A stretch of 64,000 nt of DNA, from NCBI GenBank assembly GCA_946406115.1, contig OX291553.1, forward strand, positions 8,809,001-8,873,000, in the 5' to 3' direction. The stretch is from Apoda limacodes (taxonomy: Eukaryota; Arthropoda; Insecta; Lepidoptera; Limacodidae). The first letter of the stretch is position 1; each line of letters opens with the position of its first letter. The notes under the pieces were generated by a model, which saw only the letters and a program-made list of their open reading frames with translations, did not search any database and was not told the DNA's origin. The position numbers were made by a program, and so were the translations under genes. Of the stretch, positions 35,651-47,784 are shown in pieces.

Positions 35651-36960
35651 CGGACTCCCTCACGGTGGCTAGCGATGCGATGGTAGAGAGGGGACTGGAC
35701 GTGTGCATAGTTTTTAACAATTACTCAGATATACACAATGGTTAACAAACATCAAGTTAATCTTGATTTTATTTCGACTAGTATTGGCAAAAGTCATCAG
35801 TTGGCAGAGTCTTTAGTAATTTGGTTGAGACTGGCCTTTTAGGAAAAGTAAAATGAAATTTCAGAAGTCGTAGTAACGACATTTAATTACATGACAATTT
35901 AAATTAAAAATAATAATGAGGATAAACTAAAAATAACAACAATAAAAATAAAATTTTAATAGACATTATTTGACAGTAAAGTTATTTACAATAGTGTGAA
36001 TAGCCACAACGGATCTTAGTGCAAATGGAGTGGAATTTAATATAAAGTATTTCCATCAATCAATCCTAAAACTTTTTGAATATAATAGACTTTTTTAACT
36101 ACAACAATTCCACAATTAGGTAATCCAGATCATAGGAACCTATATCAAAAAAATAATAATCATAAATTAAAACTATTTACCTAAACCCTTAACCTTTATT
36201 GCCTAAACGTGTGAGCTCGTCTTATCTTTATTATCTATTACTACCTTTTTATTACACGTCACACCAAAAATATAAAAAAATCAACAGCTACTCAGTATTA
36301 ATATTAATCTTACATCTGACGTCCGAATACTAAAACCCTTATTAAATGTAATCTCTAATTTATTATATTATGCTGTCTCTTAAAATGTCGACATACCCAT
36401 GGTATTATACGAAAGTAAAATACCCAAAACTTTAGGTATAGAGCTAAATATCAACATAGAAAATTTTGAGCGAGCGAGCTACTGGAGTTTTACCTAACAA
36501 AAGTGTTAGTATTTGGGTTAGTTTATTAGAAAAGAAAAATTAAACACACTCGTATTATTGTGACCATAATTCATTACTGTATTTATCATAATCTTTGAAT
36601 ATTCAGCTAACAGAAAAGCAAGTTCAGCTAAAATAACCTGCAGGTAATTATTATAATTTTGACTGAGTAGGAATCATGTCTTATGTCAAAAACAATATAA
36701 GAATTGCTTGTTAAACGCCTAGATAGGTATTACTGAAGTTGACTTTCGAGATACGAAGGAAGACAAACATTTTCCATCTGTTAAGGACGACCGAAATTAC
36801 ATTGACATTCTTTCGTCTTCATAAAAGTTTTCTGCCGTCCTTATGCGATTGAAAAGTTTTCTCGTCAATAAATATGACGGTGTTATTAACATACCTATAG
36901 AGAGAGTAAATAATACCTATACACAAATTTATTTAAACAATGTAATTATTATTAATAACT

Positions 36961-37200
36961 GAATTTCAACTAAAAATCTTAATAAACTTTTAGGGTTCTG
37001 TACCCAAAGGGTAAAAAACGTAACCCTATTACTTACACTCCGCTGTACATCCGTCCTTCTGTCACTAGGCTGTATCTAATGAATTTCAACTAAAATTCTT
37101 AATAAATTTTTAGGGTTCTGTACCCAAAGGGAAAAAAACGAGACCCTATTATTAAGACTTCACTGTCCGTCCGTCTATCACTAGGCTGTATCTCATGAAC
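36961..37200 (+). repeat. 120-bp tandem duplication inside a 'ggttccgt' repeat
   Basis: 36961-37080 and 37081-37200 are head-to-tail copies, both starting 'gaatttcaactaaaa' and containing 'agggttctgtacccaaaggg'. They differ at scattered bases, so the duplication is not brand new. The surrounding family has no coding capacity. Confidence 0.75.
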
Positions 37201-37654
37201 CGTGATAGTTAGACAGTTGAATAAAATAAATATTTATAATAATGTTCGCGATGTCTATTCTTTACATATAAGGGTGAGCTCTTATCGTGAATTAAAATTA
37301 TTTCCCGGCAGTCGTCATTACTCACCTTAACCCATAACCCTAATACTCTTAGCGATCGGTCACACAGAAATCTAATTGCACACATACCTAGGTAGGTAAA
37401 TTTTTTACAGGGTTTTATTTAGACTTTAAAATCTTAAATTTAAGAATACATTTCTAATTCGTAAGTAGAATTCTGTGATTTTTTGATTTTTCGGCCTCAA
37501 TCGGGCTCAGCCGACTTAGTTCAGTTACTCAGAGACGCAAAACAAGCACGTTTATCATAGGTCGCAGTAGCCTCAACCAACAGGCGGCTTGTTATGCTCA
37601 AAGTCACCATTTTTTTACCCATTAAAAAATGCTCCCTGTTATCTATTACCTAGA

Positions 37655-37865
37655 TAATGAATCACACTATAATATTATAAAGGCGAAAGTTTGTGAATGT
37701 GTTTGTATATTTGTTTTTTCTTCACGCTCAAACGGCTGGACCAACATATAGGTATACTACTTTTTATCCTGAAAAAATATAGTGTTTTCGAGGGATAAGC
37801 AAGGAATCAGATATGGCTCGATAACTGAATATAGCGCGGATGGAACCGCGGGGATAGCTAGTAAC
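37655..37865 (+). repeat. Short dispersed repeat copy
   Basis: Opens 'cactataatattataaaggc', contains 'cttcacgctcaaacggctgg', closes 'gcggggatagctagta'. Same family as the copy at 10085-10335. Confidence 0.55.
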
Positions 37866-38760
37866 ATTATATAATAACAAAAGTTTTTTTTTAACACTAA
37901 CCGACGCGGCGTGCATATTTAGTAACTACCAATAATAGGAACAGTGTTTAAATCCAAACAGTTACTATTGCCGCGCGAGTATGTGTTGGTTGTCACGCAA
38001 TACCACAACATATCTACGCGAGCAGCAATGGTAAAAGGCATAAGAAATAATACGTAAAGGCTAAACAAAGGATTTTTAACATCAATTCCCTTGAAATTAC
38101 AAAATAAGCACGCCGATTACCGGGTCATGTCTATTTTTTTTATATAAAACCGACGACATTTGACATCCCCAATCAGTCGCTCAATATCTTTTATTCTGTA
38201 GCCCGCTTCTCCGCTGCCCTTGGATAAGTTGAGGTGCCATTTTTTATTTAGATAGGTAGCGATGTAACAAACGAGTAAGCGCACGCCTAACCATGTCAAC
38301 GTCACGGACAACACTAAATTTTGATTTATTTGATTTTACCTCGGTACTTACGCCGCCGTCCCGCCGCGCCGCTCCGCCCGCCGTGCCGGCTTTCATTCAT
38401 GTTTGTAATATACATATACCTATAGATATGTTCGCAGACGCAGCTGTGTTCAGTCTCTTTCCTACGATTTATCTATAGCGGAACATTTTGTTATAGATAT
38501 GTTTTCTTGGGTAACTTGATGTGTCGCCTACTGTACATAGCCTCCAGCAATATATATTTTGATAGAAGTAAATTTTTTCAATAATTTATACCGTAAAGTT
38601 TCATTTGTAAGGTTTATATATTTGCACCATAAAATTCTGTAACATTACAAATTTTAAGTTGTGTCAAATTTTTAATTCAAACTTACGGAAACTTTACGTA
38701 GTAACTTACTAAAAGGCTACAATTGCCATATCAATATAACATTTAATTCTAAAGTTATGA

Positions 38761-38997
38761 TAAATTTCAGTGTTCAGTACTGGGCAAGTTACAGGGGATA
38801 CTTCTGGTGCTGTTATGGCTCCGTCTTCGGTTTGCTGGAAGCTTACTGGAATGTTGCAGCCTTGCATTTGAAACTTACAAGCCCCCAAATGTAATGTTGA
38901 GCAATGGTTTTGCAAGTTTGACTTGCTTACTGGGTACTCAAAGTATTTCACAGGAATCTTTGGATTTCCTTGAGCTCAGATGTATTGGACATATCTG
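38761..38997 (+). other. Exon-like open block upstream of AAR2, unassigned
   Basis: On the plus strand 'gataaatttcag' precedes and GTACCT follows a 229-bp block (38770-38998) that is open for its full length: CSVLGKLQGILLVLLWLRLR near the start, 'FLELRCIGHICR' at the end. A minus-strand frame (38709-38951) is also open. I do not recognise either protein. It could be an exon of an unknown gene, or chance. Confidence 0.2.
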
Positions 38998-39173
38998 TAG
39001 GTACCTATCTCTATCTCTCTTGTGTTAAACCACAATCAAAATGTTAACATTAAGCTGACGGTCAAACGGCCACAGCTTTGTTGAATTATAAAAAAAACAT
39101 CATAACAAACATAACCTTTAAAAATAATTAACTTCTTACTAAATCTATATTTACTATTATTATAAAATACAAA

Positions 39174-42100
39174 ATGGATCAAGAGACTGTAAAAAAGCTT
39201 TTTATTGAAGGAGGAACTTTTGTATTCCTTGGAGTACCTCAAGAGACACAATTTGGCATCGATATGCAGTGTTGGAATACTGATGAAGATTTTCGTGGAA
39301 TAAAAATGATTCCTCCAGGTTTGCACTACATTCATTATTCAGGAGTAAGCAAAGGCACTGGTGATGTATCACCACGGTAAGCAATGGCTAGCGAGTGATA
39401 TTCTTCACTTTTTCTAACTTAAACATTAGGCACCTACTGTGTAGTAAACCAATTTATATTTGTTTTTCGTTGTCACAGATCAGGCTTCATGCATTATTTT
39501 CACAAGAAAGAATTTCTGGTCAAACTTTGGGACAAGAAAGTAGAAGACATAAGTAAGGATGAAATAAGTGATGAAAGTTTACAGCGTTTAAAAGATAACT
39601 TGTTGAATTTGGACAAACACTTGGCTCCATATCCTTATGATATTTGGCAAAAATGGAAACTTTTGACTTCACAAATATCAGGTATTTACAATAAACTACC
39701 AGTAACCATTTCCTCTATAAAGGTATGCCTATGTTACTAATAAAAGAAAACAGAATATAAGTTAAGTTGCTAACTGAATATCAATCACAATATGACCAGG
39801 GAAGTGACTGGTATAAAACCAGCAACTGTTGAAATTGCCTATTATTATTAGTGCATGTTTTGTGTCTTGAACTGAAATAAAGATGCTTGAATGCAACTAT
39901 AATTTGTAAGGTTTTGATGAAATTCATTGTACCTGTGTGATTAGTAATGGGCTATAACAATTTTGCAGGACAAGAGAGATCTGGGAAATTCACTCATGAT
40001 TAAATGGTAGTAGTATAATACACAAAACACAGTATTTCTGCTAAGTATTAAAATTATGACAAATCTTTATTTGTTCTTAAACATACATGTAGTCAAATAA
40101 ACAATCACCTGATTATCTGTATTTTGTATTATTGTAATTACAACTTTTAAAAAAATAAAAAATAATAAAATTAAAAAAAATAATTAAATAGTTGGATTAG
40201 GTAGTGAGGGGTGTAACCAGTGATGATATGCCACACTATAGTCTGGGGTCTATTCCTGAAAGCTCTACAAACTCTTCATAACACAAATCCCACTCTTCAA
40301 TCAGTTTTCTGTTTCAACAATCTTTTGTGAATGAATGTCACACATCACTCATTATTTTGTTCACTCCTGATTCGTTAATTGCAGCTACAAGGACTATATT
40401 TATCTTGTAGTTGTGTATGAAGTTTATAAATAATTGAGGTTCTGGTAGATTTTCAGTTTCAGACAATTTCAGTTATGCGGGGCTTCAGTTATATTTAGGT
40501 GAAAAACATTTACAGTGAAACATGTATGGTTATTTAGGAAAACAAATATTGAACCCTGAATTAATTGGAGATCTTTTGAAAATTTTGAGCTGTACATCCA
40601 AAATTGTTTTTTTTTATTTAGTTTAGTAACTAAACCAAGTGTTTAAATAAACAAGAATATATTAATAAACAAGGAAATTGTCCCAGAAAAGGGCATCAAT
40701 GTTATTACAGCCTTGGGTTCTAATTTTCACAAATGTAACCCCTTTTTGCAGAATCGGGTGAAAAAAATCAGTGTTCAAAAGCTCCTAGTTCTATAAATTC
40801 TTGGTTCTAGAACTTCAACCTACATTCAGTGTCTAATAGAGTGAATATTATAACCTCAAGTGTGAATTTTATATCATACATTGCATCTGCACATCCAACG
40901 TATAAAGTTTAGGGATCTGCAAAACAATGCTAGAAATCCCTGCCTTAATTAAGCACTTTAAACTTCATAATAGTTCTACAAAAATGAATGTTACAAGCTA
41001 AAGAGCTGAAATTAGTCACAATTTCCTATCCTATGCAGCACATTGGAGCAAAAGTCGTCTAAATTGCCATGCAAAACCATTATGCAGCTGAAAGTGGCAA
41101 AAGAGATACAAACCTAACTATTGTACAGTAAATGGTGCCATAAGGTGTCACAAAAATATCTTAGGTATCTGCTGTGGTGATAACCTGTAATATTGGCTGT
41201 TATCGAACTCGTGCCCAATTCTGACTTCCTCATACCACCCCTATAGACATTGGAGCTATAAAACTGCAATTTTAACTAGTGTGCTAGCTGGAAATCAAAT
41301 TACATTTTGGAAATATGATTCTTTAGAATTTAAAATCATTGTCCCTTAGCCTGCTACGTAATGTTAGTGATTTTACTGATAAAATTATCTTTTTTTTCTG
41401 CTGAACATTTAAGCAGGATAAAAGGAGCCTTACTTTTACTACAGTATTTAACTATACCAACTTGTCAATGATTGTGAAGTAAATAACATTTAAAACATAC
41501 AAATACATTTTGCAAAAATGATGTATAGAGTTACAAATTAAATTGTGCGTAAGGCTGCTGATGTCAATAATTTCTTGACCAAATTTTACTAAAACTGTCT
41601 AAAAACTGAAACCTTTAGATATCACTGTCCTAATTTAGTTGGTTTTAATTTTTTTTTTATATTTCAGCTGAGCTTTCAGAAAGATTATCACCTGAAAATG
41701 GCATTATTAGAGCATCTGTGGAGCTGTTGTCAATGACTGATGAAGAAAGACCTAGGGGTGTTAAGCCTACACAACAATCCATAGAAAGTCAAAATGAATC
41801 AATTTCAGCAAAAAATTCACCAGAAAAAGATATTGAAGCTTCGACACCTGGACAGTCTAATGCAAAAAGAGTGAAAAGAGTTACAAGGGAAGAAAAAGAG
41901 AATTCTATGTTACCAAATTTGAAACCAGCACCAGGTTCTTAAACACCTTACTTATCATTCTAATAAACTCCATTTTTTATTTTACAGGCATGACTAATGC
42001 CTGTAATAACATGGTTTTAGCTAGACTTGTATGTTTGTAGACTAGTAGTCTGCAAACCTTTGACTTAAAATCAGGATTGCAAACAATACAAAGATTTGAC

Positions 42101-45012
42101 TAAAGCATGTGTTGAGAAGATGCTTTTTTTACTCCCATTGGAATCAGGGTTCCTTGCAGTGAAAAAAGGTTTTAAGAAGATATTTTGTGTATTTTCACAC
42201 ACTTGAAAACTATTTTAGTAAAATTCAACACTGTCAACGTGGAAGTTAGCTAACAGCCTGCCATTCAAATTCGGTTCAAAGCAAAGCTGTTCCTATTGGC
42301 TCAAATCTAACCAATAGGTTGCTGGCGGGCGCTGCAGCGCCACCTTGCAACTACATACATAACTTAAAAATTGTTTCAAAGGTACATTACATAGCCAGGT
42401 ACCAATACTAGCAATTTGATCATAAATTAATATACATAAAAAATAATAAATAATCCTATAAGTAATGTTATATCGTGTCGCCTACACCCATACTTTAAAT
42501 AAATTATCCTAGTAGCTAGTGTGTCCAGCTGCAGTGCAGATAGTGTGGGTTCGACTCCCGCACTAGACAAACATTTATGTCATAATATAAACACTAATGT
42601 TTGTCTTGAGTCTGGGTGTATGTAAGATACCTATGTATGTATTTACAAAAAAGAAAAATTTATGTTTTTGTATCATATTGTCTGGTATCCATAACACAAG
42701 CTTTGCTTACCTTTAGGGCCAGACGGCGCTGTGTGTATTACATACTGTGGCAATTATAATTTGCTGAATTATATTTAGTGCGTGATAAGAGGTTGCCTAA
42801 ACACTGCCTCTGGTGCTGTGTATCTGGACTAACGTGGCTTTAAATATGTCCCATACGTAGTAAATTACCAGCTCTAAAGTAATAAGCGGTAAAATAAAAG
42901 ACCAGAGGCAGAGTAATAATAACCCTCATTGCCAGGTCCTGATGAACCCTAAAAAGTAAAGTCACGACTGGGCAAGAGGAAACTTTGATTTTAAAGCTAA
43001 GCAATCAAAACTAGTATCATATTCGTAGCCTTTTCAGCAACTTGTTGTGTAAAGTATATGTACTTGCAACATTAAGGATGAGCAATGAGTAAACCTTACT
43101 CAAAACAGTTGCGACACTAGAGCTAGATGGCGCTTATTCATATATAGGTCGCGCTTCGTGTTTCCCGCGTAATTTGCTTGAGTTAAGATTCATATTCACA
43201 AAATTAACAACGCCATGTAACAGTGATTAGTTCATCAAAGAGGATATTCTCACGTCCCCTGATTTAATACCATGCATTGCCACCAATTCTAATAGGCACA
43301 TACGTCAAACAAATATAGACTAGGTACATCATTTATTATAATTATGTTTCTTATGGTCGTATAAAAAGCATTGTATGCAATTGCAGGAATGTTTTAATTG
43401 TACCATGTTAGTATAATTAATCATTATAGGTACTCACCAACTTGTAAAAAAATATGGCAAGGTACATTTCTCTCAAGTCTTTTTTTTTTTGCTATTGTAG
43501 TCTGTTTTGTGTTGTCAATTATGTACCAAATTGTATTTGCAGGAATGTCAATGAGGTTTACAGAAATTCCAGAAGACAAATATCCACCTGGATCCACACC
43601 AGAGGAGATAACCAAACATTACCTGGACCAATCCTACACATTGGAACTTATGATTGCACAACATGCAGAGTAAGATTGCAAAATTTATTGTATAATTCTT
43701 AATGTAAATGTAATTATAATAAAGACGCTAAATCCTTACTAAGTATGTTTCAAATCCAGGCGGAATAACGGACAATAACTCGGATAATTATGTTAGCATC
43801 GAAAGAGAACGATACATAGGTATTGCTCTCCATACATTTATTTATTGCTTACACTCAGTACCGCGTTTATGGTACGGGGTGGGTTGAGCGGCGCGGTCAT
43901 TCAGAGATAACAAACCAGTTTTATATGTTTAGTATACACATTAGAACGCGTACAGTTTAGAAGCGTACCATAAAAGTGTAACGACAGGGGTCGTTATCGT
44001 TTCCAGCAGCAGGTTGATGAAAATAATATTCTCTGAACAACGTAATATTGTTGTATATTTTAGTAAAGTTACAATAGATACTTATGTGTAAGTACAGTAC
44101 TTAGTAACAGCTTGTCTTAATTAGGAGGTGCCAGTATTAAGGCATAAACAAGTTAAGATGCTACATGGCTGAGTAGTTAAGCATCTGAGAATCAACTAAA
44201 TAATAAATTAAATCTTAAATACATTGCTAATAGTACATGCGATTCTCTCACTACGTGCTAATATCTGTCTGTGATGCAGTAGTGAAGGTTGTAGTCAGGC
44301 CTTGTAATATTGCTTATTATTTTATTTCCTGATCTACATAAATACCTACGTGCTACTATTTACAACACTCTACAAAAGGTTTGTATTCCCTATAGACGCG
44401 TTCATTGACCCAATGTTCTTTTTACGCCTGGATTTGAAACTTACTTTGTAGGTATAAGTTACGTTTTATGCTAATCATTGCCGATTGTTTATATATTTAT
44501 TAGTTTGAAGGCATAAGCATAGTTTGTAAATATAATCTCATTTGGTTTTTCAATGTTTCTAAAGTAGCTAGATACTATATTGAGACATTTTTTTCAGGCC
44601 TCTTCACATAATTGGAGAACTACAATTCGCATATCTCTGTTTCCTTATTGGACATTCTCTTGAAGCATTTGAGCATTGGAAAAATCTAACAATTCTAATG
44701 TGTTCTTGTGATGCTGCCATTCACAAGTACAGAAGCGTTTTCTTTCATTTTATACGAACAATTGAAATACAAATAGAAGAAATGCCAGAAGAATTTCTAG
44801 CAGACATTGTGATGAACAAGAACTTAGTTTACAAGAAACTCCGTGACTTCTTTCGAACGGCATATGTCAGCAAAGTAGACGGCAGACTTTTAACAATGAT
44901 CGAGAGGTTTAAAGAAAATTTGTCAGAGAAACTTCAGTGGGATTTTACAGGACTTGATACAGATGAAGACGATGAGAGACCCGTTATTGTTGGTTTAGAA
45001 GGAGATGAATAA
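39174..45012 (+). CDS. AAR2: AAR2 splicing factor homologue (5 exons, 404 aa)
   Basis: Exons 39174-39376, 39479-39681, 41668-41934, 43543-43669, 44598-45012, all with AG/GT borders and matching phases (2, 1, 1, 2), total 1215 nt including TAA. AAR2 is the U5 snRNP assembly chaperone that holds Prp8 before Brr2 joins; it acts mainly in the cytoplasm. Visible family words: MDQETVKKLFIEGGTFVFLG and FGID at the N-terminus, 'FRGIKMIPPGLHYIHYS', 'HLAPYPYDIWQKWKLLT', 'MRFTEIPEDKYPPGSTPEEI', 'TKHYLDQSYTLE', 'GELQFAYLCFLIGHSLEAF', 'EHWKNL', and a C-terminal 'KLQWDF'. The N-terminal beta domain is in exons 1-2 and the helical VHS-like domain in exons 4-5. Exon 3 encodes a charged, Ser/Lys/Glu-rich linker, which is where regulatory phosphorylation occurs in the yeast protein. 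Human AAR2 is about 20 aa shorter. The exon 3 donor (GTTCTT) is weak. A candidate ATTAAA polyadenylation signal is at 45041-45046. Confidence 0.95.
39682..41667. other. AAR2 intron 2, nothing recognised
   Basis: About 2.0 kb of AT-rich sequence. No transposon protein or familiar repeat end was seen. The polypyrimidine run (nine T's) before the acceptor at 41665-41667 is good. Confidence 0.5.
42490..42960 (+). repeat. tRNA-headed SINE and adjoining repeat in AAR2 intron 3
   Basis: A B-box-like GGTTCGACTCC at 42548-42558, preceded by 'tagctagtgtgtccagctg' and closed by 'cgcactaga', gives a tRNA-like head. The body holds 'gtctgggtgtatgtaag' and the tail 'tgtctggtatccataacac' and 'cagacggcgctgtgtg' (to about 42760). 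42780-42960 is a second repeat related to about 4300-4520. The cloverleaf is not complete, so this is not a tRNA gene. Confidence 0.6.
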
Positions 45013-45040
45013 GTTATATTTGCGAACTCTAATGTCAGCC

Positions 45041-45046
45041 ATTAAA
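45041..45046 (+). terminator. Candidate polyadenylation signal of AAR2
   Basis: ATTAAA 29 nt after the stop codon, the commonest variant hexamer. No experimental support. Confidence 0.4.
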
Positions 45047-46261
45047 GTTTCTATCACTGATATTTGTCAGGATACTAATTTAAATGATTGAACATAGTAC
45101 TTACAGTAGGTACTTTTAAAAAACAATTCCAGCATTTTTCCATAGTTATAGCGGTGCTGGTATGAAAGTATACAGATCTATTTGGGTTTACTTTTTTACA
45201 GCTAAAAAGTGTTAATGTCCATAAATCATACAAATATAATGAGTTTTTTTTTAAATCAAGACATTAATATAAAAGTACGATTTAAGGGAACACGAAGCTC
45301 TGTAAATATAACATTATCAGGCTAAATTGAATAACACGTAAATTTTAATATAAATAAGTGAAGTTTGTAAAAGAATTGAAAATATAAATTTTTTCCAGTA
45401 GTTGCTACATTAGTAGAAGGTACCTAACTATTAACATCATTTATTTACTTAACCTTAGTAATTTTTTTCTGACTAACATGACAATTTCTAAATGTCATAA
45501 ATAGATATGTGTGTATGTCTGTCTTAAGGTTGTCACATACGAGGCAGATATAATCAAAAAAATATATTACACCGCAGCGACGCCGTATCGCCATCTACCA
45601 ATATCGCTCTACATATAAATCAATGGGTGCACACACGGGGCAGATAATATATATTTCATTTTCAAGCATCCGCGTCTGCTGAGCGATATTGACAGGCTCT
45701 GTATCAGTTTTTCGCAAGTAAATACAGAGTGATGCATTAATTGACCGCGCGGGTGTGTCAATAATTACCATTTATTTTCAACCAACGTCAAAAAAGAAGG
45801 TTTTGTGTTTTTTTGAGCGCGCGAGTGTATAATAAATTTTACTATTTCTTCATCTGGCTATAAAGGGAACCCTAAAAGGGGGTTTTGCGCTTTTCCCTTT
45901 ACAGGAAAGTTCTATCAGCCCTCTTAGATCAACCCTATTCGCGGTCCATAATTTTCAATTTCACACTTATATTTTTAATTATTCTGTATAAAATATTGTT
46001 AGAAGATTATTGTTTGGCATTTTCTTTATTATTGTGAATTATGCGGTTATCAGCGTGGGATTCCTATGGCAACTCTTTAATTATAGACAGAAAGTTTGCT
46101 ATAGCAAGGTATAATTTTTTTTAAGGGTTTATTGCCTTTTTTATATAATTTTCAAAGTTTTTACGTTAAACTGCTATATTCGAAAGTGTCGGTGTCTGTC
46201 TGTCTGTCTATCAATATGTAAAGTTTTAAGTTAATATGTAAAAGACAAGACTACCTAAAAA
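45047..46261. other. Intergenic DNA between AAR2 and the inverted/tandem array
   Basis: AT-rich. 45545-45850 is a block with 'gcgccgtatcgccatctac'-like words and 'cgagcgatattgacagg'-type sequence that looks transposon-derived. 46195-46212 is a short (gtct)n microsatellite. No gene. Confidence 0.3.
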
Positions 46262-46880
46262 AACGGATGACAACTGTCAAACTAGAAAAGGCTATATATA
46301 AACTAGAAAGGGCTATAACTATTGATCGTAGACTAGTAGTTTCTCCACAGAAATGATAGGTCTCATCAAGTCGTTATTTTGGATGAAAGCTGTCAAACTA
46401 GAAAGGGCAATCTACATATATCTACCTATTTAGACATTTGAATGTCACGAGGTGTCATTTTTTTAACAGTTTTAGATATTCAGCCCTTTCTAATTTGATT
46501 GTTATCCGAAATAAAGATCTTGAGATCTATAATTTCTGTGAAGAAACTACTAGTCTACGATTAATAGTTACAAAGATATAGCCCTTACTAATTTGACAGC
46601 TAACATCCGAAATAAAGGTTTTGATGACATCTATCATTTCGGTATAGAAATAACTAGTCTACGATCAATAGTTATGGAGATATAGCCCTTACTAATTTGA
46701 CAGCTATCATCCAAAATAAAGGACTTGATGAGATTATCATTTCGGTATAGAAACAACTAGTCTACGATCAATAGTTATGGAGATATAGCCCTTTCTAATT
46801 CGACAGCTGTCATCAGAAATGAAAATCTTCATAAGATATTTCATTCCTGTAGAGAAACTACCAACTTATCTACAGTTTGA
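46262..46880. repeat. Inverted plus tandem repeat array (~100-bp unit)
   Basis: Direct units start with 'agcccttactaatttgacag' or close variants at 46482, 46580, 46684 and 46797, spaced 98-113 bp. Each contains 'ctagtctacgatcaatagtt'. The left part (46268-46410) has the unit in the opposite orientation ('ctgtcaaactagaaagggc', 'gatcgtagactagtag'), so the whole block can fold back. No coding capacity. Confidence 0.75.
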
Positions 46881-47322
46881 TAGCTGCCATTAGAAATCAA
46901 AATATGCTACGCTCGCAGACCAAATACTTAGTATATTATAGGCCTCATTTGTGACAAGCTTTATGTTTTACATGTAAGCTTTGTAAATATTGTTTTAGTA
47001 ATTTAGTACAGTCCGTACGCGAGCTCTGAGGCATTTCAAAGAATTTAAAGTGCAGTTGTTATATACCTATACATTTATAGTATATACATTGTGTTATGTA
47101 GCAGCTTAATTTTATTTTAACCCAAATGTAATTCAAAAATAAAATTCTGTATCAAGGCCTTACAGCCCACAATCCGGCCTTCCGATGCCTCGAACTTCAC
47201 GCGCGGTCTGTATGTTTATATAACAAAAAATATGTATGTTGATAAATATTTTTTTTAATAAAAATCTGCATCTGTCTGCATGTAATCCATATTTTGTAAA
47301 GATCTCGGGCAGTCTGCGTTAA

Positions 47323-47726
47323 GGTGATGGCATACCCAAACGAGTTAAGTTTGCAAGAATTTGATAAATTTTTTTACAGATACATTTTTACTAGGTACAG
47401 TTTTTGACATGGAAAAAATATATGTTATAGTTCAAACCTTAGCTAAGTAGATTTGCTAATATTAAAATAATTTGGCTATTAAAACATTTGCGCTTTAATT
47501 CAAATTATTTGGAAATCTAAGAGTGATATTCTCTTGATTTCAAGCGATTTTGCAAAATTAATATTTCTAAATAATTTCAATTTTATACCGAAAAAATTCG
47601 AGATTTCCAACGTGCAGTGCCGTGCTAGCGCCTATCCGGAACCGTTTTGTTTGTATGCTTGAATAGAGTAATATGTCTTTGTACACTGGTCGAAACGGCA
47701 AGATTTTGCTAGGGTATGCCATGGCC
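47323..47726. mobile_element. MITE-like element, about 400 bp
   Basis: The left end GGTGATGGCATACCC (47323-47337) and right end GGGTATGCCATGGCC (47712-47726) are inverted repeats with two mismatches. The interior is AT-rich and non-coding. No clear target-site duplication. Confidence 0.5.
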
Positions 47727-47784
47727 AAACTAAGGCTTGCATAGATGGTTCTACTCCGTTATAGAACAGAATCATCTGAAGAAA

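Larger units (their letters stand above)
34774..38535. mobile_element. 3.76-kb interval bounded by perfect 18-bp inverted repeats and TA
   Basis: CAGTAGGCGACACATCAA at 34776-34793 is the exact reverse complement of 38516-38533, and each is flanked by TA (34774-34775 and 38534-38535). Ends starting CAGT with a TA duplication are typical of Tc1/mariner/pogo elements. The interior has no transposase; it contains later insertions (CR1-like 3' end, 'ggttccgt' copies, a short dispersed repeat). A third, single, partial end ('tatcgtgtcgcctaca') is at about 42474. Confidence 0.5.

Noticed and set aside
42500..42575. tRNA gene
   Set aside because: A B box is clear but the arms do not form a full cloverleaf, and a SINE body and tail follow. 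The segment at 33095-33150 was rejected for the same reason.
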